Assembly: GCA_905221605.1 (NCBI GenBank)
Contig: CAJNDS010002813.1
Span: 205,724-269,723, forward strand
From: Symbiodinium natans
Taxonomy: Eukaryota; Sar; Dinophyceae; Suessiales; Symbiodiniaceae
DNA: 64,000 nt
Direction: 5' to 3'
In this document: positions 1 to 11,345 of the stretch, one piece after another
Numbering within the stretch: the stretch's first letter is position 1
Layout: every line of letters starts with the position of its first letter
The notes under the pieces: model-generated
Seen by the model: the letters and a program-made list of their open reading frames with translations, nothing else
Told to the model about the DNA's origin: nothing
The model's database searches: none
Program-made: the position numbers and the translations under genes

Positions 1-2420
1 GATGGCTTCAGTATGCTTCAGATGTCATGTAACTTCCCAAAGACGCCTGTGATCTGGCAGGACTTTCGACAACGCTTTCCAGACACGGAGGAAGGCAGGT
101 GTGCACGAAAATGCAGCGCACAGCCACCTGGCCAGAAAAGCGCTTTGCACAGTATGCCTTGTGGCTCACAGTCTGAGGGTAGCTTCATGGGCCCAAAATA
201 TTCATTAATATGGTCCCTTACCCCCCCTTAAGGGGGTACCATCTAACTACCCTTAAGAACAGGGTGGTGGGAAAGAAAGGGCCTGGTGTGCAGGCCGAGC
301 CGGCCTTCGGAGGCTGCTGCGGGCTCAGAGGTGAAGGGGCCATGGAGGAGTGGGGGAGGGATATGGGGAAACTCCGAAACTCCCCCCAGAAGTCTCAAGG
401 TTTCCGGGCTCTTTAAAGGGCCTTCTGAGGCCCAAAGCCTTTTAAAGAACGGAGCTGCCTGAGGCTGCAGCTGATTACCCTGCGCCGAGATAGCGGCGAG
501 GCTGTGGTGTGACATGGAGCGACATGTCGTGTTCTGCTGGGAGGGTGAATATTGGGGGATATTGGGGGTCTAGATGGCACTGGGAGGCTGTACAGCTGGT
601 CCCAAAAGAAGAGGTCGAGGCCGACGGATCTCTTTCGGCTCTTCGGTGATGTCAGTGGTGCCCCTTGCAACTGGCAACAGCACGTGCCACCAGTGCGACT
701 GCTGCAGGTTCCTGTGCAGATGACTGAGGCTCAAGCTGCCATCTACAAGGCAGACTGTTGCAAAAAGATCCGAACATAAGCCGTAGTGAATCTGCAGATG
801 GTCTACGCTTGATAGCTTTGATCTCTTCTCCGTGCGAGGTTCTTCAGGAGCAGGCCTCACGGCAAGAGCCAGCCACTCAATGAAGTGGAGGTTAAGAGCG
901 ATCCAACGCGTGCCGCGTGCGACGCGCGTGCGACGCGCGTGCGACGCGCGTGGTGCTGGTTGATTTCAGTGCTTCATTGAGTCGAGACGGCAGGGTCTCC
1001 CCACATCGGTGCCTGCGTGAGATGGAGCTGTCCTGCCGGCCTGTGTTTTAGCGGGCGCCAGCATCCGTTGATGTTCATCTGTTGGCCTGTCGCAGGAGGC
1101 TGAAGTCAGAGCTTGTGCTTGCGAGTGCCTTTGCAGGCTTTGCACTCATCCCTGGTGCTATGCGAAGCCGGTTCGGGCAAAGGACGTGTGCCCTATCTCA
1201 CCTGTTTGACCATGAGTACTCCAAGCCCGCGTGTTGAAACGGAGCTTGCTTGCTACACATCGTAGAGCTTCTAGAAGAGCGTCGCCTCGCTGCGAGCTCT
1301 TTAAGCAAGGCCCCTGTGGTTTCAACAGGGAGCTGCTGTGTTTTGCTGGCCGTCCTGGCAGGACATGACAGATGAGACACTGGCTCGGCGCGACAACGCC
1401 TTCAACCCCAGCTGCATGCATGGACCCGTACAGGTGGCTAGCATCAGATCGGCATGCTACGACCGAGGTCAGCAGAAAAGTGAAAGTGCTGGGCCCTCAA
1501 TGTGCATGGCATCGTGATATTTAGAGTCCGACGTATAGTTCAGCTATTTAGGAATTTTTCGACTGCAGTATTTTTAATGTTTATGGAATTGTTGAGTATT
1601 TCTTGGCACTTTTTTAGTCGGCTATTTCAGGTTCCTAAGGCCCGGGTCCTAAAATACCGGCAGAGAACAGGCTAGGCTTGAGATGGGTTTAGGCGGCTTG
1701 GGGCCGAAAGGGGTAAAGCGGTTTGCTGTGCTCGCAAGATTCCAGCCTCCTTTGTTGCCATTGGAGTGGGTAGCAACAAAGCTGGAGGCCTTTGCATCTT
1801 GGGTTTTTCTGGTACAGTTGAACCAGAGGTTAGCTTAGGCATCGCTGTAACAGTCGCCTTCAGCATGGAAACTCTTGGATGCGCTTGAAAGTCTATCGCC
1901 AGTGGGGCAATAGGATGGGTTCTAGCAAGTTGAAGCTTGAACTCCTTCGTCTTCACGGTTGCAGTGAGCTTCAGACGTCTGCTGACCCATCACACCGGGC
2001 TCAGAGCAGTGCTCGGCACGTCTGCAGCTCGACGGCCCACGCGCCTCGCTTGTGCAGCTTGGCACAGGGCCTCAGGGGAACAGTGACTGCGTTGACCGTA
2101 GCATTTGGGTATATCTAATTGCCTCTTCGGGCAAGTTGGCTTGTTCAGTGCCCACCCAAAACGTTCGCAGGCAGGAAGCAAAAATGGACACCTGCAAGGA
2201 ATCTTTGAGCTTGTTTCTGGGCCGAAAAAGGGGGGATGTGCTGGTGAGTACTTGACGGGCGAGCTAGGGGGCAACCAAGATGACACCCAGACGATCTAGG
2301 CCCCAGGTGAAAGCATCGTAGGACCCTGAGATCAGGGTCCCGAGGGGGACCCTGCACCCCACGAGGGCATATTCTTTAAAATGTTGAAGCCGAGAATCTT
2401 AGACATTCTTCAACTGCAGC
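1..2420. other. No gene I can support; scattered open stretches
   Basis: I see no recognisable product here. Short + strand stretches at 1-98, 552-779 and about 1166-1380 have protein-like composition, but several frames compete and none matches a family. The first could be the tail of a gene entering from the left. The part around 1500-1680 is AT-rich and non-coding in appearance. Confidence 0.3.
908..951. repeat. 11-bp GC-rich tandem repeat
   Basis: About three and a half head-to-tail copies of an 11-bp unit, GTGCGACGCGC, visible directly in the sequence. Short enough to be simple replication slippage. Confidence 0.8.
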
Positions 2421-3308
2421 AAGGCCATGTCGTCTGTCACGGCTTTTGCAGCGCTCTCCACGACAGGCGTGCCGGCATTTCACGTGCAGTTCAAAGGTTG
2501 CCATTTCAGAGTGCCAAAGGAAAAGCAGAACTCAGCAGAATTCAGCAGAGCCAAGTTAGAAGCAAATTTGAGAGTTTTTTTATCGCGGTTAAAAAACATT
2601 CAAATGTGCTTCTAGCTTTGCAGTTGCCACAGTTTTCATAGGGTCCTCTTGACAGGTTCCACGCCGCACGTGGCCTCGTCAAGGCTGTCGGGCACCCTGA
2701 GCCCCTGAAAAGAGGGAGGCAGCAGCAGACAGAAGCCTGTGATGCTGAGATATGCGGAGGTAGATGTAAGCATGGTGAGCGCCAGACCTTTCAGAGCGCC
2801 ATGCAGTACCAATGTAACAAGGATTCCAATTTGAGACGCATAGGCCGATTCGAAGCACAAGGAGAACTACAATACTGATAGACCCAACCCTTAACTGCCT
2901 ATAAACCCTAAGTCAAGGACCCTATAAGCCCAAAGTTAGGCGGGCACAAAGCAAACCCGACACGACTAAATACGGCAAGAGGATTCGCCCTGGCTGAGCA
3001 GGAAAGCCTTTCCGTCTGCATGCCATCCTTCGGCAGCGGGCCTGCCAGGCCCATCGTCGGTTCCGGGGCCATGAGGTCTGAGGCTTCGAGGGTGTTTAGG
3101 ATGTTTGGGGCTCGGGAAACTCGAGAGGATGGCTGTGTTTTTAGGCCAACTGTAGTGCTTTCAGCGGCTTCATGCCGCTGAATCTGCCCATGAGCAGTAC
3201 ACCCCATGCTTCCATTCTTCTGAGCCATTCAACGGTGTCCAGACAAGAAGGTGAATCGCACAAGGGGAACCAGTGCACAGGTAAACGGAGATTCAGGTAG
3301 GGTTTAAG
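2421..3308. other. Intergenic or intronic; possible first exon at 2427
   Basis: An ATG at 2427 opens a + strand stretch of about 23 codons followed by a possible GT donor, and a second open stretch runs about 2930-3185. I cannot connect them or name a product. The rest shows nothing clear. Confidence 0.25.
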
Positions 3309-3566
3309 GTTGAGGTTCGAGAGCTGGCATGGGCACTTGCGCTGCAAGACGAGCCCCTAGACATTGCGCTGAAGCGTGCAGGCGCGAGTGGCAGCTCTCC
3401 GGCACAGTCGCTTGGTGAAGCACCGCAAGCTCTCTGTTTTCGAGCTCCGGCATTCGCATGGGCCCTTGCACCAAAGCTTCGGGCTACGCTAGATTCGCAC
3501 ACTGTGGAGAAGGCACCAATGCTTCAGGATTCCCAAGTCATGTGCGATGCACCCAAGGAGTCTTGA
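3309..3566 (+). CDS. Probable exon, unrecognised protein
   Basis: An 85-codon open frame that starts directly after an AG|G acceptor (TTTAAG then GTTGAGG) and ends at TGA. Composition is alanine- and leucine-rich with a mix of charged residues, and GC-rich third positions suggest real coding. No domain recognised. It lies on the same strand as the repeat-protein gene that starts 640 bp downstream, and may be the last exon of a gene whose upstream exons I cannot place. Confidence 0.35.
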   Translation, partial: VEVRELAWALALQDEPLDIALKRAGASGSSPAQSLGEAPQALCFRAPAFAWALAPKLRATLDSHTVEKAPMLQDSQVMCDAPKES

Positions 3567-3829
3567 GTTCGGAAGTATTTCCAAATCCCCCAAACCCCAA
3601 ATCGCCTGAGCCCCATCCATAGCCCACAAGAGTTCTCGCTGAATTCCACTTCACAGGGAGTGACACCTTCAGAGGCATGCCTGTTGTGTCCTCTTCCATG
3701 AGCACAAGAGTCTCCGGATGAAGCAAGTACTTGTCCTCAAGCTCCTACAGTTGGCAGTTCATGCCAGGTTTGTGCCAGGTGTAAGGGTCCTTTTGTTGCC
3801 TATTAGCCCCAAAATTCGAGCCGTCTAAG

Positions 3830-4103
3830 GCTCCTGGCATCCTCGGCAGTGGCTGCAACTTCAACCTTGACCTTGCGACGCATCATGCGGAGGACCCCGG
3901 CGAGATCAAGGCAGGGCAGAGACTGCAGCAGTACTTCGGAGCATTTTTCCCAAGTGAGTGGTCTTGTCCAGCAGGAAGAGCACACTTCTGCTTCTGGGCT
4001 GCAACCCTTTGTCGGCGGCAGTTGCCCGAACAGTTTTGAGTGCGCAGTTCGCAAAAAAAGCCGGCAGCCTCGGCCGGCCAACCTTTGGCAACAAATGGCC
4101 TGA
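3830..4103 (+). CDS. Possible terminal exon, unrecognised protein
   Basis: Open frame of about 91 codons that can start after an AG|G acceptor at 3828-3829 and ends at TGA 4101-4103, only 107 bp before the ATG of the next gene. Basic C-terminal end. No family recognised. A long minus-strand frame (3883-4590) overlaps it; I prefer the + strand because the confident neighbours all run that way. Confidence 0.3.
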
Positions 4104-4209
4104 GAATTTGTGTTCTAAGGGACTTCTTGGCCCTAAGAGATGTGTGTTCTTGCTTGCTTTCCGAAGTTGAACAGATCTTGTAGCCCAGCTTGTGTACGGT
4201 TTTTGAATC

Positions 4210-5976
4210 ATGAAAACAAGGTCGCGCGCTGCGGCCTCTGTTGACTCCAAGAAGACCCAGTGTGTGCACCCGGACAAGCCGATGATGTTTGCCTGTGCTG
4301 GTCTCAGTGCTCCAGAAGAAGGGCAAGCCCGGAAGGCCCGAGAAACGGCGCGGATGGAATAAGATGGAAGAACCCCGATGAAGTACAAGACGGTTGCCCT
4401 TCTGCTGCCGTTGCTGTTGTTCGTGTTCTTTCTGAACGAACATCGCGTCGACAGGCGCGGCATCTGCTAGGATCACAGCAAGTTGCGCGAAGCACAGGGT
4501 CCGTGCCACTTCATTATCGTCATGCGCCGTGCTGCTGCCCCGCCTTAGCTGCCTTAGCTTTTGTTCCCCTGGCCTCTCGAGCTTGAGCATGTTTGTGATG
4601 TAAACTCCTGCCGTGCGATTTACGTTTGCCAGCCTTGTGCATGTTGCAAACTATCACATGCTTCAGGAAGCGTGCCTGACCAAGATACGCAAGTCACGCA
4701 AGTTGTTGTGTTCTGTGGCAGTACAGTCTCAGTAGAGGGTGCAAGCGCAACACGCTTGCAGCCTTCGCTATAAGGTGCTGATTGTCCTCGTCGTGGGCTT
4801 GCACCGGAACTTGATGAAGAGCCATTGGCGGCGGCCGCCTTCATTGGCGAGAGTGTGCCGTGCGGCACATGCTCCAAGAAGACCCAGTGCGTGCACCCGG
4901 ACAAGCCGATGATGTTCGCGTGCGCCGATTGTCCAAGAAGAGGGCTTGCACCGGAAGTTGATGAAGAGCCATTGGCGGCGGCCGCCTTCATTGGCGAGAG
5001 TGTGCCGTGCGGCACATGCTCCAAGAAGACCCAGTGCGTGCACCCGGACAAGCCAATGATGTTCGCGTGCGCCGATTGTCCAAGAAGAGGGCTTGCACCG
5101 GAACTTGATGAAGAGCCATTGGCGGCGGCCGCCTTCATTGGCGAGAGTGTGCCGTGCGGCACATGCTCCAAGAAGACCCAGTGCGTGCACCCGGACAAGC
5201 CAATGATGTTCGCGTGCGCCGATTGTCCAAGAAGAGGGCTTGCACCGGAAGTCGATGAAGAGCCATTGGCGGCGGCCGCCTTCATTGGCGAGAGTGTGCC
5301 GTGCGGCACATGCTCCAAGAAGACCCAGTGCGTGCACCCGGACAAGCCAATGATGTTCGCGTGCGCCGATTGTCCAAGAAGAGGGCTTGCACCGGAACTT
5401 GATGAAGAGCCATTGGCGGCGGCCGCCTTCATTGGCGAGAGTGTCCCGTGCGGCACATGCTCCAAGAAGACCCAGTGCGTGCACCCGGACAAGCCAATGA
5501 TGTTCGCGTGCGCCGATTGTCCCAGAAGAGGGCTTGCACCGGAACTTGATGAAGAGCCATTGGCGGCGGCCGCCTTCATTGGCGAGAGTGTGCCGTGCGG
5601 CACATGCTCCAAGAAGACCCAGTGCGTGCACCCGGACAAGCCAATGATGTTCGCGTGCGCCGATTGTCCCAGAAGAGGGCTTGCACCGGAAGTCGATGAA
5701 GAGCCATTGGCGGCGGCCGCCTTCATTGGCGAGAGTGTGCCGTGCGGCACATGCTCCAAGAAGACCCAGTGCGTGCACCCGGACAAGCCGATGATGTTCG
5801 CGTGCGCCGATTGTCCAAGAAGAGGGCTTGCACCGGAACTTGATGAAGAGCCATTGGCGGCGGCCGCCTTCATTGGCGAGAGTGTGCCGTGCGGCACATG
5901 CTCCAAGAAGACCCAGTGCGTGCACCCGGACAAGCCGATGATGTTCGCGTGCGCCGATTGTCCAAGAAGAGGATAG
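4210..5976 (+). CDS. Cysteine-rich 48-residue tandem-repeat protein
   Basis: Two exons, 4210-4294 and 4775-5976, give about 428 residues. The ATG at 4210 follows an in-frame TGA at 4204. The intron (GT..AG, acceptor followed by G) splits a repeat unit: exon 1 ends inside the conserved FAC and exon 2 resumes with the CADC part, restoring the unit exactly, which is strong support for the model. Exon 2 holds eight complete 48-residue units and stops at TAG in the middle of the unit. Each unit has five cysteines as C-x2-C-x5-C-x11-C-x2-C around the core HPDKPMMFA, joined by an acidic/alanine linker (LDEEPLAAAA). The spacing suggests a metal-binding knuckle, but I know no family with it. The function is unknown. 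Nearly identical units indicate recent expansion or gene conversion. Long minus-strand frames over the array are a by-product of a stop-free 144-bp unit. Confidence 0.7.
4775..5973 (+). repeat. 144-bp coding minisatellite, 8 full units
   Basis: Head-to-tail 144-bp units, differing at only a few positions (for example gaacttgat versus gaagtcgat, giving L or V). One diverged partial unit lies in exon 1 at 4241-4294. The period is a multiple of three and contains no stop in several frames on either strand. Confidence 0.95.
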
Positions 5977-6083
5977 AGGCTTACTGCCGTACTTGGACCA
6001 GCGCACTGCTCGAAAGATCAGTTGTCTGACTCTGTCTGACGCAACATGAGTTTCACGCGCGGTTTTGCATTGGATGCTTTCAC

Positions 6084-6394
6084 ATGAACTCTGCGTTTCT
6101 TGCTCAGCTTCTGGAGGGAAGATTGAGCCGTGAGTTCGTGAGTGCAGCAACGGTCGTACGCTCCACCTGTTCGTCCGAATTCCCCAGCAGAACTTCAGAA
6201 GTCTCGAGATGTGAGCAGCCACAATTTTTCCGGCCCGTCCGTTGTTCGCACAAATCAAGGCGCCCGTAGTCGGGTGCCGCAAGACGCGGGTGGAACCCCA
6301 GCAGATGCGGAGGTTGCAAGAACATAGGATTGCACCCGAAGAGGGGGACACCCGTGGCGAGTCTCGCTCCGATTTTTCGTTCCTACGTGTTTGA
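6084..6394 (+). CDS. Small two-exon gene candidate, unrecognised
   Basis: ATG at 6084 opens 18 codons ending at a GTGAGT donor (exon 6084-6137). A phase-0 AG|G acceptor at 6258-6259 leads into 44 codons ending TGA at 6392-6394 (exon 6260-6394). The two join in frame to a 62-residue basic protein. The C-terminal half is rich in R, E and Q. No family recognised; upstream exons are possible. Support is splice grammar and composition only. Confidence 0.35.
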
Positions 6395-7528
6395 GATTAT
6401 AAACGTCAGGAAGCAGCGAACAAGAGTCGGATGAACAACGAGTTGTTGCAGTAGTTCATGTATGCATGTATCGCAGTGATGTGGTGCGGTATGCCAGCCT
6501 ACTTCCTGACCCATTACGTCAAGATCTTACTGGATTTTCCTGTGCTGCGCGCTGCCCCAGCACAGCCCCAGGGTTGTACTTATGCTTGTATTCCGAATGA
6601 TTAACATATAGCTACTTCAATCTCTTCATATAGGTGTAGGTGGAAGTGTTACTAGCAAGGAGTAAGACGCACTGGGCTTGCCGCTTTGCACTTTGCAAAC
6701 GACGACGAAACGCTTGCCTGTGAAGCCTTACGCAGAGGCTCGTCCTCGTGTGTGTGCATCCATTGTCACCCACCCAGCGACCAAAGACATCACACAGACC
6801 TGCCGTGTTTCAAGAAGAAAAGCTTGGAGCTTCGGAGCAGTGGCTGGGAGAGAGCGAGAATGCAGCACCCCAGCTGGGCTGTTCTGGTATGTTCTGGACA
6901 CTGAAAGTGGTGCTTACGCAGCTTATGTGCGAAGGCCGGAACGTTTTCGTGGCGAGGACCCGGTGTTAAAGTTTACAGTGAAAGTCAGAGCAAGAGTGAG
7001 GACATGTGAGGCCAATGCGTGACTGTGTGAGTCATTACGGCCTGTGTCGTTGATGTCACTTCTTTGACGCACAGGGTGGCGTGAGGGTAGGTGAAAAGCT
7101 GGCCAGGCGCAGGACCAGGACATCAATGACAGTGGCAAGTTCTGCCCCTGACATGTCATGGCCGCACGTGCGCATGGTCACATAGTTGACAGCGGGCTTT
7201 CGCATGCCATGCCTGACGTCAAGCTGCACAAGTACTTGTTACCAGTCAGGCTGGTAGAGCTGTTCAACCTCCTGCGCGGGAGCTCAGCTTCATGGGCGCC
7301 ATGCTGCAGGGCGGACCAGGCCAAACTCCTGGCAGTGTCACAATGGGCATCTCCCAAAATAGGGTTCACCCTCTTATACCCCAAATTGAATAGCATCCCC
7401 TTTTTAAAGGGATCCCCAAAAAAGGTACCCCCATTGTCGGAAAGCCCCAAGTCAAGGCAACTCTGGATCTGAGGCGGGGCATCATCGCTCGGAGAGACAA
7501 AGTGCGGATCCTACGGAGCCTTGCTTGA
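6395..7528. other. Region with two unassigned + strand open frames
   Basis: Open + strand frames lie at 6678-7022 (114 codons) and 7158-7472 (ATG at 7158, 104 codons). The first is contested by a second protein-like frame (6748-6969). Neither resembles a known domain, and I cannot decide exon limits. Confidence 0.3.
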
Positions 7529-7580
7529 GGGTTTAGGGTTTAGGGTTTAGGGTTTAGGGTTTAGGGTTTAGGGTTTAGGG
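7529..7580 (+). repeat. Interstitial telomeric array (TTTAGGG)n
   Basis: About seven tandem TTTAGGG units, far from any end of the window. Confidence 0.95.
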
Positions 7581-8428
7581 CCGGGGGGTCACTCCCTGGA
7601 ATCAAGAAGCCCCTTTGCTGTCCCGGCGCCCAAGGTGCTGGTGTTCTTCTGTCGTACGGCGCCGTGCTTGGCCAGAAACAGTGCCTTGAGCAGGTAGTCA
7701 AGGCAGGGCTTGCAAGTTGCTTCAGGTAAGCTTCGAAGTGTGACGCACGGTGACTCTAAACTGACTGTAGGGTGCAAAGTGCAGGGGCCTTGAGTTCCCG
7801 ACTCAATGAACAGACAATGAACAGACTCAAAAGTGGTAAGCAGTTAGCCCAAATGTGCCTCAGAACCTTGGGCAGAGCCTCTGCCATGGCCGGGCAACCG
7901 ATTGCGAAGGTCTTTCGCCTTTGGTGTTGAGGTGTCTGCGGATGCGAGATGTTGGGGAGGTCGCTCTGAACGTTTTGGTGGTTTGAGTTTAGCGATTCGA
8001 GGGTCAAGGGCTTCAATGTCTGGCAGAAGAGTGAAAAGCAAGCCGTTCACACGCTTCCTTGTGGGGAGGTCCGGGAAGAGAGCTTTGCTATCCTACAAGT
8101 AGGGGTTGCCCTGTTCATGGACCCCTCAAGACCAGACCATCTATAAATTCTACAAGCGGTGGCCAAGGCCACAAGCGAGCTTCTGGCGGCACTCATGCAG
8201 AGGGAGTGAGGGCCTCGTGGCAAGCCAGGTGAATTTTTGCATGCATTGGCCTGTGCTGGTTGGTCCATTCATGTGTAGCCTGGTGCAGGCCACTAGCTCT
8301 CGGGATCGGAACTGCTGAGAAATTTCTCACGTAAAGGGCACTGGTTTCTCTGACCTTCAGCGAGGTTTGGGGTGCGGCCCGGGATACTACGCGGGGCACC
8401 GACCTCGGTGAAGACGCAGGTCCTCTAA
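7581..8428. other. No confident gene; one short exon candidate
   Basis: A short + strand stretch at about 8157-8205, following ACAAG, reads as an amphipathic helix-like peptide and could be an exon upstream of the 8429 frame. Otherwise nothing is recognised. Confidence 0.25.
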
Positions 8429-8770
8429 GAGAATGTGCCGTCTGAGAGGCAGAAGGGGACTTCTACATTCAAAACTTGGCCTTCGCGTTTGCCTCCCGTC
8501 GGGTCTGAGGACACGCCCCACGCCGAGCGCGAGCGGATCATGCGTGAGTTCAAGGCCACTCCGCTTCCTGGAGAACCACAATCCCAGGCGCACTACACAG
8601 GATGAATCATCAAGTGTCGTGACAAGCGCAACCCAACGGCAACTCTGCAGAAAGGACGTCAGGTCCCTAAGCTGATGCTTGCAGATGCGTTTCTGCGTGG
8701 CACATTCCTGAAGGTGCTGCTGCTTTCTGTGTGGGTGGGGGCCGTGGGCCGTACGCCCAGCTGCCCTTAG
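8429..8770 (+). CDS. Open frame broken by one in-frame TGA; exon or decayed gene
   Basis: A single frame runs from 8429 to the TAG at 8768-8770 with one interruption, TGA at 8603-8605. Composition is equally protein-like on both sides: charged and proline-rich before it, then a basic stretch starting IIKCRDKRNP. The residues just before the stop read HYTG, weakly recalling the GYTGxIP core of ciliary CIMIP2/FAM166 proteins, where the TGA would replace one residue. It could be a point-mutated pseudogene, a true stop with a chance continuation, or two exons. No selenoprotein family fits. Confidence 0.3.
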
Positions 8771-9323
8771 AGATCTTTAGGATTTTGCTGCAACAAAGAA
8801 GATAAAGAAGCTCCGTGGCACTCAGAGGCCTGAACCTGCCAGAAGCGCGCTGGGTGCAAGACTCGGGGGCGCTTCTGCCTTTCTCATATTTCTCATTGTC
8901 CTTCGAAGAGCCTTGAGAATGCCAAACGAGCTCAGGTGGTGCACGTTGAGCGTGTCTGGAATCCCGCACTGGAGCGCCAGGCCGGCAAGCCCAGTAGTTT
9001 ATTTGCTGCACTGGGTTTGGGTTGTGGCCCCAATTTGGCTTAGGGATGCTTAGGGCTAGGACCCTTAGGTCTGGGTCTGGGTGTCTTTGCACCCCCCATT
9101 CCAGGGAACCCACACGTCTGATTGTAGTTTTGAAGCCGTCAGTAGCTCAAGCGGTTCACGAGTCATGTGAGCATATGAGCTGATACTCAGGCCACCAGCC
9201 GAGCACATCGGTTGACCTCGCGTCATCCTGTCAAGGCATACTGCCTCTTCACACAGGCTTCCCAGCACAGGGTAGTTGTCCATCTTCTTTCTCTCTCTTG
9301 GACTTGCGCCAAAGCTTTGAAAG
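8771..9323. other. No supported gene
   Basis: Several short open frames on both strands, including a 148-codon minus-strand frame (8667-9113), but no recognisable product and no consistent splice chain. Confidence 0.3.
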
Positions 9324-9515
9324 CATGCCCCGGACTTGAAAGTCCAGGATCTGCCGGAGGCATTGGCACTTGTGCTGTGGCCTCAAAGTGGGACACTGTT
9401 GCAAGGCCTCACTGGAGGAGCGCAAAACCGCGGTGCTGTCCTTCAAGTTGAAGCCCCAGTTTCTTCGAGTCCCAGTTCGGCTGAGAAGGGATTGTTCTTG
9501 ACGTTGAACAGTTGA
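9324..9515 (+). CDS. Possible exon, unrecognised protein
   Basis: A 63-codon frame starting after GAAAG and ending TGA 9513-9515, with leucine- and glutamine-rich, then serine-rich composition. No family recognised. A second frame in the same stretch also looks protein-like, so the assignment is weak. Confidence 0.25.
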   Translation, partial: HAPDLKVQDLPEALALVLWPQSGTLLQGLTGGAQNRGAVLQVEAPVSSSPSSAEKGLFLTLNS

Positions 9516-9691
9516 ACGATGTTGAACGTCTCTCACGCCTCGGAAGATCACTTCATCAGGCAGTTTGCCACTTCGAGGTGTCAGCTTTCCACGAAGGTCA
9601 TGGAAGCCCTGGATTTAGAGTCCGACGAGCTGTGCGATGAAGGCCATGCAGTCAGTCCGTCCAGGATACTTCCGGTGTAGGACATGTCCGA

Positions 9692-10264
9692 GTGCCAGGC
9701 CAAGGTGAGGAGCTTCGCCAGGCTTTGCCACCGAACAAAGTGTCAGAGACCGGCAAGGGAGCCTCGATGCTGCAAAGGCGCACGGAGAGGAACTGCGGGC
9801 GCGCGAATCCCAAGCTCTTTGCAGCAAGACGCTGTGCATGCTCCAGTTTGGCCTGTGTCTGCCTACACCGAATGAATGTGGAGAAGGCTGATCTGTGCCG
9901 GTTCTTCCACCGACGCCAGGTTCCCAGCAGTCTCAGCTGCGGAACGTTGTTAAGTGTTACGGATGAAGGGCTGCTGAACTTGGAGCCAAATGATCGCTTA
10001 AGACTGCAGTCGGAGGCAAGGCAAGAGGCACTGCAGATTCGTCCAATGGGGAGCGGGCGGAGAGATTGTGAAAAGGAAGCAAAAACGCCGACGGCGTTGA
10101 AAACAGGGGCTAGGGTCCGCGAGGGCGCAAGATTGGGGATTGACCATGTGCTAATCATAGTCAAGAGTCACAATCTGTTTGCTCGGGGCTCACGACCCCT
10201 TTCCTTCACTGCTCATGGGCTTCCTTGCTTGAGCTGCCAAGGCATCAACCTGGCTGAACAGTGA
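9692..10264 (+). CDS. 190-codon open frame, unrecognised
   Basis: Continuous + strand frame ending TGA before 10265. It begins at a GTG, so the true start or 5' splice site is unknown. The middle and C-terminal parts are rich in E, R, Q and L, and an AG|G site near 9921 could split it into exons. A 170-codon minus-strand frame overlaps it. No domain recognised. Confidence 0.3.
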   Translation: MPGQGEELRQALPPNKVSETGKGASMLQRRTERNCGRANPKLFAARRCACSSLACVCLHRMNVEKADLCRFFHRRQVPSSLSCGTLLSVTDEGLLNLEPNDRLRLQSEARQEALQIRPMGSGRRDCEKEAKTPTALKTGARVREGARLGIDHVLIIVKSHNLFARGSRPLSFTAHGLPCLSCQGINLAEQ

Positions 10265-10456
10265 GAGTCTCGGCATCGGAGGGCTTAAGAGCTTCTTGTA
10301 GGTGGAAGCTCGGGCACTTACATGGCTGGTACGAATGAACTGTTTCAATGTTATTGCTATGATTGCTGCTCTTGCTGCTAAAGAAACACTGTGTTAAGTA
10401 CATGCATTCCAGTTTTTTCTTGGTATGCCTATCTCAGCCGTGTGCGAAAAGAGCAG

Positions 10457-10814
10457 GCGCAGAGGACCAGGCGGCCATGGCCGAGGCGCTGGGCTGGGCG
10501 GCATTGAGCTTGAGTGTTGAGCGGCGTAACACGCGCAGAAGAGTTGAAAGTTCGAGCAAGTTCGCCATCAGCTCGCGATGTATCGACAACTTCGAGATGA
10601 AGTTGAGAAGCATCTCACAGCTTTCTTCATCAAACCTGCCACAGCCAAAGCTTCTTGCGAAGGCAGATCCGGAGGAAAGCAAGGAGCCATCGAGCGACGC
10701 AGCGCGCTCAGTGGCCGCTCGCGTGGGCACCGCCGGGTCGCGCTGTCTGGCTTTGGCAGGAAGAGGAGGAGGAGTCAGGACGGCCCAGAGGCTCCTCGCT
10801 CTGCTGTCACGTGA
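10457..10814 (+). CDS. Probable two-exon 3' end of a gene, unrecognised
   Basis: Exon 10457-10500 ends at a GC donor, and exon 10551-10814 continues in phase 0 to TGA. The join gives a helix-like segment reading VRHQLAMYRQLRDEVEKHL, then an arginine- and lysine-rich tail. The intron would be 50 bp. The acceptor is AG followed by T, unlike the proven genes, which lowers confidence. No family assigned. Confidence 0.35.
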
Positions 10815-11345
10815 TTTTAGCAACTAGTTGCTATTTCTTGTCGCGTGTGAGCTCGGGGGCAAGACACAGGGCGACTGCCATTTTGCGACAGGCAGTCGCT
10901 GCCCGCTGCATCCCACGGTTGACAGGTTCGAGCCCGGTCCAGCCTCTCTGAGTCTGCCCAAATGCGCCGTATGTGTCACATCGAGTGGTAAAGCTAAGCA
11001 ACTGGCAAGTAAGCCTAGAATTGCGGACTGCCGAGAGCCGTCAACGAGCACACGTCATTTGTTTTTTCACATCGCATCGCTGACATACCCTGCGATATTG
11101 ATAGCAACAGCCGCCGTAGAAGCAGCAGAGCCTGAAAGAATGTCGGAGGGGCGACGGACAAGGGGCGCCGAAATGCAATGGTAAAGCCTGTGCGATCGAT
11201 GCGCGAAGGATCCTGCATTGCTCTTAGCCGGTGCTCCTCATCAGCCCAAGCCCCCTAGTTTCCCCCGAGTTGTTCCGACTCGACGAGGTTTAACCTTACC
11301 AGGGCTGAAGATCAGGGGCAGGGGATAAACGCTTGAGCTGGAGGT
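10815..11345. other. No supported gene
   Basis: A 118-codon + strand frame (10828-11184) has mixed composition. A motif resembling a tRNA B box lies at 10922-10934 without a matching A box or acceptor stem. I call nothing here. Confidence 0.3.

Noticed and set aside
3883-4590. 235-codon minus-strand frame
   Set aside because: Overlaps exon 1 and the intron of the repeat gene; no domain and opposite to all confident genes.
4620-6351. Two minus-strand open frames of 437 and 527 codons
   Set aside because: They cover the 144-bp array, whose unit is a multiple of three and stop-free; the + strand frame has an in-phase intron, an ATG and Cys spacing.
10919-10940. GGTTCGAGCCCGG, a tRNA B-box-like string
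   Set aside because: No A box at the right distance and no acceptor stem complementarity.
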